This document shows, one piece after another, positions 16,354-22,845 of a stretch of DNA of 22,845 nucleotides. The translations under genes and the position numbers were made by a program. The notes under the pieces were generated by a model. The model made no database searches and was not told where the DNA came from. It saw nothing but the letters and a program-made list of their open reading frames with translations. This DNA comes from JADKIH01 sp031367345. GTDB taxonomy: Bacteria; Bacteroidota; Bacteroidia; AKYH767-A; 2013-40CM-41-45. The stretch spans positions 1-22,845 of the forward strand of contig JANLPR010000104.1 in the NCBI GenBank assembly GCA_031367345.1. Direction: 5' to 3'. Every line of letters begins with the position of its first letter. The first letter of the stretch is position 1.

Positions 16354-16361
16354 TAACTTTA
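16354..16361 (+). promoter_or_regulatory. Candidate -7 element for the sppA operon
   Basis: TAACTTTA matches TAnnTTTG except in the last base and lies 25 bp before the sppA ATG. No clear -33 element is seen. Confidence 0.3.
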
Positions 16362-16386
16362 CACACTCAAAATAAAAGACATCACT

Positions 16387-18156
16387 ATGAAACAGTTTTT
16401 CAAATTCATGTTTGCATCAATGGCCGGATTCTTTGTAGCCGGGTTTTTATTGATCTTGTTTTTAATCTTCATTGTTGCCGGAATGGTAAATGGATTGAAA
16501 GACGATAAACAAACAACGATAAAGAATCATTCGGTACTTCAAATCAGTTTAGATGGTCCTATCAAAGAACGCTCAGAAAAAAATCCCATTGATGGAATTG
16601 GATTTAGCGGAATCAGTTTAAATAGAAGTATTGGACTTGAAGATATTCTTCGAAGTTTATCTGAAGCAAAAACAGATTCGAAAATCGACGGTATCTTTTT
16701 AAATTTATCGGGCATCGAAGCCGGTTTAGCAACGGTGGAAGAAATTCACAATGCATTAGTCGATTTTAAAACATCGAAGAAATTTATTTATGCCTACAGT
16801 GAAGGATATACGCAAGGAGCTTATTATTTGGCGAGCGTTGCAGATAAAATTTATTTATATCCTGAAGGTGATATTGATTTTAAAGGATTCCATGCTGAGT
16901 TGATGTTCTTTAAAGGTACGCTCGACAAATTAGAAATTGAACCGGAAATCATTCGTCACGGAAAATATAAAAGTGCGATTGAACCATTTATTCTTGACAA
17001 GATGAGTCCTGAGAATAAACTTCAGGTAACAACATTTATCGGTAGTTTATGGAGTCGTTTTATTTCAGATATAGCAGAATCAAGAAAACTAGATGTAAAA
17101 CAGGTACAGAAGATTGCTGATAATTTAGGCGCGAGAACAGGACAAGATGCTCTCGATTCAAAATTAGTCGATCAACTCTCTTATTACGATGAAGTGATTA
17201 ATGAGTTGAAAGTAAAAACAGGAGCCAATAGCGATGAAAAAGTAAAATTTGTTGAACTAAAAAAATATGTTCATAGTTATCCGGCAATAAAAGAATTCCA
17301 GGCAAAAAAAATCGCAGTTATTTATGCCAATGGTGATATTGTTAGTGGAAAAGGTGACGACGACAATCTTTCTTCCGAGAAAATTGCAGAGGCCATTAGA
17401 AAAGCGCGCACCGATTCTACGATCAAAGCAATTGTATTACGGGTAAATTCTCCGGGAGGAAGTGCACTTGCATCCGATGTTATTTGGAGAGAAACCATAC
17501 TTGCAAAAAAAGCAAAACCTTTAGTGGTTTCGATGGGCGATTATGCAGCATCGGGAGGCTATTATATTTCTTGCTCGGCAGACAAGATAGTAGCGCAGCC
17601 TACAACGATCACAGGATCGATTGGAGTTTTTGGATTGATGTTTAATGCGAAAAAATTATTCAACAATAAACTGGGAATTACATTCGATTCAGTTCAGACA
17701 GGTAATCATTCAAATATTGGAAGCATGTTTTACCCTATGACAACAGAAGAAAGAACAATAATGCAAGAAGGCGTAGAGAAAGTGTACGATACATTTATTT
17801 CGCATGTAGCAGAAGGCAGAAAAATGACCAAAGCCTCAGTCGACAGTATAGGTCAAGGTCGAGTTTGGAGTGGTACAGATGCAAAGCGCTTAGGATTGGT
17901 AGATGAGATTGGCGGGTTAACAACAGCGATTGATATAGCTGCTAAACTAGCGAAGCTTGATAAATACCGAACGGTTTCTATGCCTGACCAAAAAGATTTT
18001 ATTAAGCAGATATTTGAAGATATTGATGCGGAAGCCAAAGTAAAATTTGCTAAAGAAAATTTTGGTCCGGTTGCCGACTATTACAAAAACATTCAGTCGT
18101 TGCTCAGCACAAAAGGAGTGCAAGCGCGAATGCCGTTTTCAATTAACATACAGTAA
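16387..18156 (+). CDS. sppA: Signal peptide peptidase SppA, 67-kDa type
   Basis: 589 residues, the length of the duplicated (E. coli-type) SppA. One N-terminal transmembrane segment (residues 13-35) anchors it in the inner membrane. Two tandem crotonase-like domains follow. The Ser-Lys dyad is split between them: Lys195 in GKYKSAIEPF and Ser389 in GDYAASGGYYIS, matching Lys209 and Ser409 of E. coli. VNSPGGSALASDVIWRE and TTITGSIGVFG are further conserved segments. It degrades cleaved signal peptides in the membrane. It is divergent from folK and is followed after 4 bp by the PolX-like gene, so the two are almost certainly co-transcribed. Confidence 0.95.
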   Translation: MKQFFKFMFASMAGFFVAGFLLILFLIFIVAGMVNGLKDDKQTTIKNHSVLQISLDGPIKERSEKNPIDGIGFSGISLNRSIGLEDILRSLSEAKTDSKIDGIFLNLSGIEAGLATVEEIHNALVDFKTSKKFIYAYSEGYTQGAYYLASVADKIYLYPEGDIDFKGFHAELMFFKGTLDKLEIEPEIIRHGKYKSAIEPFILDKMSPENKLQVTTFIGSLWSRFISDIAESRKLDVKQVQKIADNLGARTGQDALDSKLVDQLSYYDEVINELKVKTGANSDEKVKFVELKKYVHSYPAIKEFQAKKIAVIYANGDIVSGKGDDDNLSSEKIAEAIRKARTDSTIKAIVLRVNSPGGSALASDVIWRETILAKKAKPLVVSMGDYAASGGYYISCSADKIVAQPTTITGSIGVFGLMFNAKKLFNNKLGITFDSVQTGNHSNIGSMFYPMTTEERTIMQEGVEKVYDTFISHVAEGRKMTKASVDSIGQGRVWSGTDAKRLGLVDEIGGLTTAIDIAAKLAKLDKYRTVSMPDQKDFIKQIFEDIDAEAKVKFAKENFGPVADYYKNIQSLLSTKGVQARMPFSINIQ

Positions 18157-18160
18157 TTGA

Positions 18161-19867
18161 ATGGAGATTACGAATCGACAAATAGCGAAAGCCTTTCGTT
18201 TGGTTTCGCAATTAATGGAGCTTCACGAAGAGAATCCGTTTAAAGTTCGATCGCTACAGAATGCTGCATTTAAAATAGAGAAGATCGGTGTGCCTTTATC
18301 AGAAATGGATGTTACAGAATTAGCATCGATAGAAGGGATAGGCAAAGGTTTACAAACGAAGATCACCGATTTTATAACGAGAGGAAGTTTTACAGATTTA
18401 GATGAATTAGCTGCTCGCACACCCATGGGAGTAGTTGAAATGTTATCGATAAAAGGAATAGGCCCGAAAAAAGTAGGACAACTTTGGAAAGAGCTGGAAA
18501 TAGAATCGGTGGGTGAATTGCTTTATGCTTGCAATGAAAATCGGTTAGTTTCACTAAAAGGTTTTGGTGAGAAAACACAAAAAGCGATACAAGCGTCTAT
18601 TGAATTTCGGATCTCGAATAGTTCAAGTTGTTTGTTTCCTATAGCCGAACAATTTTCATTGCAACTGAAAGAAAAGTTTGCAGAAGAAAAATTATCAGGA
18701 AGACTAGAACTAACAGGGCAAATACGGCGACGATGTGAAGTGATTACAAGTATTGATCTACTCACTACTTGTGATGAAAAAGAAATGACTGCTTTCCTTT
18801 TAAAGCAGGAAGAATTAATTGAGCAAACAATAGAAAAACATTCGGTTGAAATTTGTGGACGAGAACTTGAATATATCCAAACACTGTACGATGGAAAAAT
18901 ACAAGTTAGAATATTTCTAACTACGAATGACGCATTTACATCAGACTTATTTCTGACAACATCATCAGACCACCATTTAGAAATTTTAAAGACTAACTAT
19001 AATTTTAAAAGCAAGACGAAAACAGAATCAGAATCCTCTATCTATTCAGAGTTAAACCTCCCCTATTTTATTCCTGAATTGCGCGAAGAAGGAACTGAAT
19101 TTACGCTGATAAAAAATAATGCCTTGCCGGAATTGGTAGAGTTAAACGATCTTAGAGGAATACTACACAATCACTCTACATATAGCGACGGCAATCATTC
19201 GCTGAAAGAGATGGCAGAATATTGCAAAGAGTTGGGATTTGAATATTTGGGGATGTGTGACCATAGCAAGAGTGCTTTTTATGCCAATGGATTAAAAGAA
19301 GAAGCGGTAATAAAACAGCAAGCAGAAATTGACAAGTTAAATATAGCATTATCGCCATTTAAAATTTTCAAAGGAATAGAAAGTGATATACTTTTCAATG
19401 GAGAATTAGATTATAACGAAAGCATATTGAAAAATTTTGATTTTATAGTTGCTTCTATCCATTCAAATTTGAAGATGGACAAAGCGAAAGCAACGCAACG
19501 ACTTATAAAGGCGATAGAGAATCCATTCACTACAATACTAGGGCATCCCACAGGACGATTATTATTATCGCGGCCCGGGTATGAAATAGACCATGCAAAA
19601 GTAATTGATGCCTGTGCAGAGAATGGAGTGAGTATAGAATTAAATGCCAATCCATACCGGCTCGATATAGATTGGAGATGGATTAGTTATGCCGTAGAAA
19701 GAAACGTAATGATTTCGATTAATCCCGATGCACATAGAAAAGAAGGTTATCATGACATGTATTATGGAGTTGGTGTAGCAAGAAAAGGCGGACTTACACG
19801 ATCAATGACGTTGAATGCATTATCGCTAGAAGCAATTGAAAAAAAATTTGCCGAGAGGAAGAGATAG
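18161..19867 (+). CDS. PolX-like protein: helix-hairpin-helix, degenerate Pol-beta nucleotidyltransferase and PHP nuclease domains
   Basis: 568 residues, near the usual PolX length. The N-terminal 8-kDa-like and HhH regions (1-150) contain IEGIGKGLQTKI, IKGIGPKKVG and LKGFGEKTQKA, which bind DNA. The Pol-beta palm region is weak: the expected G-S-x-R-R and D-x-D are TGQIRRRCEV and Ser197-Ile-Asp199, and the later VDLR strand reads VQVRIF. Two of three catalytic aspartates seem absent, so polymerase activity is doubtful. The C-terminal PHP domain (330-568) keeps its metal motifs: LHNHSTYSDG (His336, His338), CDHS, GIESDI, ASIHS, LGHPTGRLL and NPDAH. It may act as a 3'-5' exonuclease or phosphoesterase in repair. 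It is in an operon with sppA. Confidence 0.85.
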   Translation: MEITNRQIAKAFRLVSQLMELHEENPFKVRSLQNAAFKIEKIGVPLSEMDVTELASIEGIGKGLQTKITDFITRGSFTDLDELAARTPMGVVEMLSIKGIGPKKVGQLWKELEIESVGELLYACNENRLVSLKGFGEKTQKAIQASIEFRISNSSSCLFPIAEQFSLQLKEKFAEEKLSGRLELTGQIRRRCEVITSIDLLTTCDEKEMTAFLLKQEELIEQTIEKHSVEICGRELEYIQTLYDGKIQVRIFLTTNDAFTSDLFLTTSSDHHLEILKTNYNFKSKTKTESESSIYSELNLPYFIPELREEGTEFTLIKNNALPELVELNDLRGILHNHSTYSDGNHSLKEMAEYCKELGFEYLGMCDHSKSAFYANGLKEEAVIKQQAEIDKLNIALSPFKIFKGIESDILFNGELDYNESILKNFDFIVASIHSNLKMDKAKATQRLIKAIENPFTTILGHPTGRLLLSRPGYEIDHAKVIDACAENGVSIELNANPYRLDIDWRWISYAVERNVMISINPDAHRKEGYHDMYYGVGVARKGGLTRSMTLNALSLEAIEKKFAERKR

Positions 19868-19870
19868 AAT

Positions 19871-20010
19871 TTTAATGAATAATGATTGATGAATAATGAT
19901 TAATGGATAATGATTAATGGATAATGATTAATGGATAATGATTAATGGATAATGATTAATGGATAATGATTAATGGATAATGATTAATGGATAATGATTA
20001 ATGGATAATG
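19871..20010. repeat. Tandem repeat, ten 14-bp units (VNTR-like)
   Basis: Eight perfect copies of ATTAATGGATAATG run from 19899 to 20010. They are preceded by two copies with two mismatches each (19871-19884 and 19885-19898). The array starts 4 bp after the stop codon of the PolX-like gene. The 14-bp period is not a multiple of three and the unit carries stops, so it is not coding. Confidence 0.95.
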
Positions 20011-20563
20011 CTTTCTGAGCGATTTTTTTAGCGAATCACGATTTCGCACTTAATTACTTTCTCAAGATTTATTTACAGGCAATTAAAAAACCGTAAGCTA
20101 AGATATACTTGAAGCTCAACTTCGAAATTCCAATTACGAAATTCAAATCACAATTCAATGATAGGCGGAATATTGATCGAAAATTTACGACACACCGCTG
20201 AATTAGCTTGCTGCTAAGCGGTATTCTGCCGGAGTTGTGAGTAAGCAATTAATATATAGGTAAAAAATATTCTTCACATTAAGTAATCACCTACACTTAT
20301 GTTATATAAGAGCGAAATACCATCGGAAGAATTGGTTTTATCATTGAAGAAATAATTTCACTCAGCTTCCGATAGCTATCGGAATCCACAATTTTTGCTG
20401 AGTGGCGGAAAAAATTCTGTATTTTGAATATTCAAAAGCGACAATATTTTATGAAAGAAGGCGAAAAGATTCAGAATGTTGAAGTAAATAAAATTTTAGC
20501 TAGTTCTGTCGAATTAATTTTTGGAGGCGAGAAGAAGAAATATACTAAGTGAACAGACATCAT
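20011..20563. other. Non-coding accessory stretch with hairpins and a possible gene scrap
   Basis: No intact gene is present. Hairpins occur at 20194-20222 (ACCGCT...TAGC pairing with GCTA AGCGGT) and at 20359-20404 (listed separately). A frame is open from 20376 to a stop at 20552, with ATG at 20451 (33 residues, MKEGEKIQNVEVNKILASS...). I do not recognise it, and it may be the tail of a gene truncated by the adjoining IS. Confidence 0.5.
20359..20404. repeat. Nested palindrome/hairpin
   Basis: The 18-bp perfect palindrome TTCCGATAGCTATCGGAA (20367-20384) is embedded directly within outer arms CACTCAGC (20359-20366) and GCTGAGTG (20397-20404). It could extrude as a cruciform or fold in RNA. 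CCGATAGCTATCGG-type palindromes are, from memory, frequent in Bacteroidota intergenic DNA. Confidence 0.6.
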
Positions 20564-20956
20564 TTTGTGAATTCCGGCCCATACTGAGCCACTCATTCCG
20601 GAACATATTGAGCCACCGATTCCGGTCCATGTTGAGCCACCTCTATTGAAAGGAGAATATTATTCCGGCGCATATTGAGCCACTCCGGCCAGTGACATTC
20701 CGGCATATTGAGCCACTTGTGGTGGTTTGGATTTGATGCAAAAAGCTTATCGCTTTGTAGCCTAAAACCTACAAAGACTATGGCAGGAAAACCGAATAAT
20801 ATGCATCAAATAAAACAAGTCATCGAGCTTCTTACTAAGGGCTACAGCATACGATCAATTGCTCGCATGAGTGGTATTGCTCGCAATACGATTATTTTAA
20901 CATTTAGAGGGATATTAGCTGCAACTTGGGTTAAGAAGAGTATTAATCTGTTCTAA
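20564..20956 (+). mobile_element. Truncated IS21-family insertion sequence, left end
   Basis: Five direct repeats of a 20-22-bp site (ATTCCGG, variable two bases, CATATTGAGCCAC) stand at 20571-20592, 20595-20616, 20619-20640, 20662-20683 and 20697-20716. They are followed by the first codons of an IstA-like transposase. Multiple terminal transposase-binding repeats are a hallmark of IS21 ends. No istB or inverted right-end repeats occur in the rest of the window, so only the left tip remains. The exact outer boundary is uncertain. Confidence 0.7.
20780..20956 (+). pseudogene. istA: istA fragment (IS21-family transposase, N-terminal stub)
   Basis: 58 codons from ATG 20780: MAGKPNNMHQIKQVIELLTK, then GYSIRSIARMSGIARNTI. 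This is the helix-turn-helix start of IstA proteins (pattern MxQIKxLLxLhxxGxSiRxIAxxxGIsrNTVxxYL). After IARNTI (about 20895) similarity stops and about 20 unrelated residues (ILTFRGILAATW...) precede a chance stop. Functional IstA is several hundred residues, so this is a truncated relic. An in-frame ATG at 20708 falls inside the fifth terminal repeat and is not the true start. Confidence 0.75.
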
Positions 20957-21110
20957 TGTGAATTTTTATTTTTTCATAGTCGTTTTTCATTGCGGGTAAA
21001 ATATAAAATCTATTTTTAAACTGCATGAAAAAGTCAGCCATCTACATTACCAAGCCACTTGTATTTTTTTGACTCTTTTTTTCGGCGAAGTAAGTCACAG
21101 GAATAAAACA

Positions 21111-21133
21111 AAAGTCACTCAACGAGTGGCTTT
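21111..21133 (-). terminator. Intrinsic terminator after the RHS immunity gene
   Basis: AAAGTCACTC / GAGTGGCTTT with a 3-nt loop (one G-T type pair). On the minus strand it is followed by TTTTGTTTTATT. It overlaps the stop codon of the two-TM gene. Confidence 0.65.
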
Positions 21134-21370
21134 AAATAATTTATATTTTTTTATTAAAAATATTTCTATCAAAAAAGACAGCATAATTACTGCCCAATAA
21201 ATAATGTTTTCTGTTGTTTTATTTTGGTCAAATTCAGGGCTATATGTTGGGTCGTATTTTATTTTATCCCAAGTATCAAACCAAATATTATAAAGCCAAA
21301 GGACAATATAAAATGTAACAAGTGGGAAAATTATTGATAAAATCAAGTATAGTGTTTTAGGCTTTATCAT
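21119..21370 (-). CDS. Two-TM small membrane protein, putative immunity protein for the RHS tip
   Basis: 83 residues, not recognised by family. Two hydrophobic helices are visible: LYLILSIIFPLVTFYIVLWL (about 7-26) and a second from about 56 to 74 (IIYWAVIMLSFLIEIFLI). Between them is a short polar, acidic loop (DTWDKIKYDPTYSPEFDQNK). The start codon overlaps the stop of the RHS-tip gene by 4 bp (ATGA), so it is translationally coupled. Position and size are those of immunity proteins encoded right after polymorphic toxin tips. A membrane location would suit protection against a membrane-acting toxin. The role is inferred from context only. Confidence 0.6.
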   Translation of the reverse strand: MIKPKTLYLILSIIFPLVTFYIVLWLYNIWFDTWDKIKYDPTYSPEFDQNKTTENIIYWAVIMLSFLIEIFLIKKYKLFKATR

Positions 21371-22377
21371 TTTACAGGCAGTTTTTCATTTGAAGGTGAA
21401 CTTCTTTTCATAAACTCACCTAAATATTTTCCGTACTGACTTCTTAATTGACTGCCAAACTTAATACCTGATTTGTTTGCATTAATATCTAAATTATCCC
21501 AGCCTTTATCTTTTACAAATGGCAACCAACTATATGCTTCGTCTTTAATTCCCTCTTTCAAATATCCTAACACTAACCCTATTTTACTGCCAAATGAAAA
21601 AGTTTTTTCTCCACTGAATGAAAAGTGCATTAATTTATCATATCCTGTATTTTCATTTGTACCTACTAAATTTTCGTAGGCGTGATATACTGAAGCAAAT
21701 TTTCCTCCTCCAAATCCTTCTTCATTATCAAGAAAATTTATTGTTTTTATAACCCCTTTGGTCATGCTCATCATATCATCACTTCCACTTCCTTTAGCTT
21801 GTGATATAGCTGTATTAAACAAGTGTTTCCCAAAATCTTCGTAATAATTTTCAGAAAAATTTCCACCATTAGTTTTATAATCTCCAAATAGTTTATCTAA
21901 TGCCGAGTTTGTCAATGGGTCATTAGCAGCTCTATTATTAAATTGGTTGATAGTACTTGCATTAGTATTTCTTCCATTCAACGCATAATTAAAACTCAAA
22001 GGCAATCTATTTCCTTTTTCATCAACATCTGTTTTATTAACTTTTATTAATTCGGCTTTACCTAATTCCGCATTTAATTTATAAGTGTAATCATATCTTT
22101 CAGCCCCTTCTAAATCTAAAAATCTAATTGGGCTATTTTCTGCAAAAGCGAATGTGCTATTCCAAGGATAAGTTTGATATAACGGATCAACACTCCAAAA
22201 CCTTCCTGTACGAGGGTCGTATCCTCTAAACTTAAAATCAAGATTGTTTCCTTCGCCAGCTACCTCATTATTCTTCTCCTGCCCATTAAACCCAAACCGA
22301 TGACTTTCCGGTTGAAAACTCCTCTTCGGCATCAACATCCCAAACGGGTATAATTCTAACTTCAAATCTATTTTCAC
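21367..22377 (-). CDS. Orphan RHS tip: RHS-associated core end fused to a C-terminal toxin-like domain
   Basis: 336 residues from GTG 22377. Residues 8-91 are the end of an RHS core: LYPFGMLMP, HRFGFNGQEKNNEV, then DPRTGRFWSVDPL, the PWNSTFAFAENSPI segment and DLEG. Complete RHS proteins are far longer; the frame here is closed upstream by TGA about 20 codons before the GTG, so no export or shell domain is present. Residues 93-336 are the variable tip. Its C-terminal part carries YDKLMHF (His251), GYLKEGIKDE (Glu275, Asp279) and DNLDINANKSGIKFG. This spacing resembles YfiM/DUF2279-like proteins, but the match is from pattern only. It is probably silent or expressed only after recombination into a full rhs gene. 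Confidence 0.75.
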   Translation of the reverse strand: MKIDLKLELYPFGMLMPKRSFQPESHRFGFNGQEKNNEVAGEGNNLDFKFRGYDPRTGRFWSVDPLYQTYPWNSTFAFAENSPIRFLDLEGAERYDYTYKLNAELGKAELIKVNKTDVDEKGNRLPLSFNYALNGRNTNASTINQFNNRAANDPLTNSALDKLFGDYKTNGGNFSENYYEDFGKHLFNTAISQAKGSGSDDMMSMTKGVIKTINFLDNEEGFGGGKFASVYHAYENLVGTNENTGYDKLMHFSFSGEKTFSFGSKIGLVLGYLKEGIKDEAYSWLPFVKDKGWDNLDINANKSGIKFGSQLRSQYGKYLGEFMKRSSPSNEKLPVK

Positions 22378-22520
22378 GTTGTTAAATGCTGCGTAATAAT
22401 TAAATACATTATATACATGACTAATTTTTAAAATTCTTCAACAATTTCAATTAAGTCAAATGGCGGACGTTGATAGTGAATTCAATATTTAGAATATTTA
22501 ATTCAATGGGACACTACATT

Positions 22521-22845
22521 TCATAAATTTATAAAAATAAATGTAATGACAATTTGAGCAATCAAAACAAGTGAATGAAGTGAAATGCTAAAATTTGACA
22601 ATAATTTACTTATTTTCTCTGTTCCCATTTTTTTCCTGAAGAGTAAACAGGAAACTGCACATGACAAATAAATTAAATTCAAAAAAATAAAATAATATAA
22701 TGCCAAAACCATTGTGAATACATTAATAAAACGAGGCGAAAAAATAGAGAACGTAATTAAAGTAATGGTAATTAATAATAAAACGAAATAGTTATAATAA
22801 TTTATTCTTTTCCACCACCAAGAAAAAATTTCTTTATTATTGAGT
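22521..22845 (-). CDS. Multi-TM membrane protein, partial (N-terminus off window), possible immunity protein
   Basis: The frame is open from the right edge (first full codon at 22844) to the stop at 22521, 107 residues visible. An in-frame ATG at 22712 would give only 63 residues and would cut off a transmembrane helix, so the real start is probably outside the window. It begins LNNKEIFSWWWKRINYYNYF, a Trp/Tyr-rich amphipathic segment. Three hydrophobic helices follow (about 21-37, 44-66 and 90-106), separated by a basic loop (RKKMGTEKISK). The family is not recognised. Its position upstream of an orphan RHS tip and its character suggest the immunity gene of another RHS toxin further right. 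Confidence 0.55.
   Translation of the reverse strand, partial: LNNKEIFSWWWKRINYYNYFVLLLITITLITFSIFSPRFINVFTMVLALYYFIFLNLIYLSCAVSCLLFRKKMGTEKISKLLSNFSISLHSLVLIAQIVITFIFINL

Noticed and set aside
19871..20010. 14-bp array as CRISPR or replication iterons
   Set aside because: There are no spacers between units, and no rep gene or DnaA-box cluster is nearby. It is a simple tandem repeat.
20571..20716. Regularly spaced 22-bp repeats as a possible CRISPR array
   Set aside because: The gaps between the first three units are only 2 bp, the later ones are uneven, and the repeats precede an istA start. They are IS21 terminal binding sites.

Overview
The window comes from an AT-rich chromosome of a Bacteroidota bacterium. 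Three things support this. A secreted subtilase ends in a type IX secretion (T9SS) sorting domain. Several genes are preceded by the Bacteroidota sigma-70 promoter signature (TTG/TTTG, 19-20 bp, then TAnnTTTG). RHS-core and OmpA/TSP3 proteins of the kind common in that phylum are present. No species can be named from the sequence alone.

Layout. Positions 1-1767 (minus) hold the N-terminal 589 residues of a large secreted BNR-associated/Kelch-like protein that runs off the left edge. A 475-bp divergent gap with a MITE-like inverted repeat separates it from rluE (2243-2809, plus). A long minus-strand block follows, in transcription order: mutS (11814), an AlkD-type DNA glycosylase, a YgiD-type extradiol dioxygenase, a luciferase-like flavin oxidoreductase, a T9SS-exported S8 peptidase, and a secreted EreA/ChaN/TIKI-like protein that follows the peptidase by 23 bp. 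A SpoU/TrmH rRNA/tRNA methyltransferase (11847-12383) is divergent from mutS.

At 12.3-13.5 kb a HigBA-type toxin-antitoxin module sits between two copies of the 3' end of the methyltransferase gene (29 bp identical, 36 bp with two mismatches, 1078 bp apart). The distal copy still encodes the residues WDYVLKTKK and a stop, and lies just upstream of a strong terminator. This looks like a small cassette inserted at the 3' end of the gene, and it is the most interesting feature here. An OmpA/TSP3 outer-membrane protein, a deoxynucleoside kinase and folK follow (all minus). Divergent from folK is the operon sppA - PolX-like gene (16387-19867, plus), whose PolX protein has an intact PHP nuclease motif set but a degenerate polymerase active site.

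From 19.87 kb the window becomes an accessory region: a 10 x 14-bp tandem repeat, about 560 bp of non-coding DNA with hairpins, a truncated IS21-family left end with five binding-site-like repeats and an istA stub, and then (minus) an orphan RHS tip. The tip's toxin domain carries DKxxHF / KExxKD / NxxG motifs and overlaps a two-TM putative immunity gene by 4 bp. A further membrane-protein gene runs off the right edge. No rRNA, tRNA or CRISPR array was seen.
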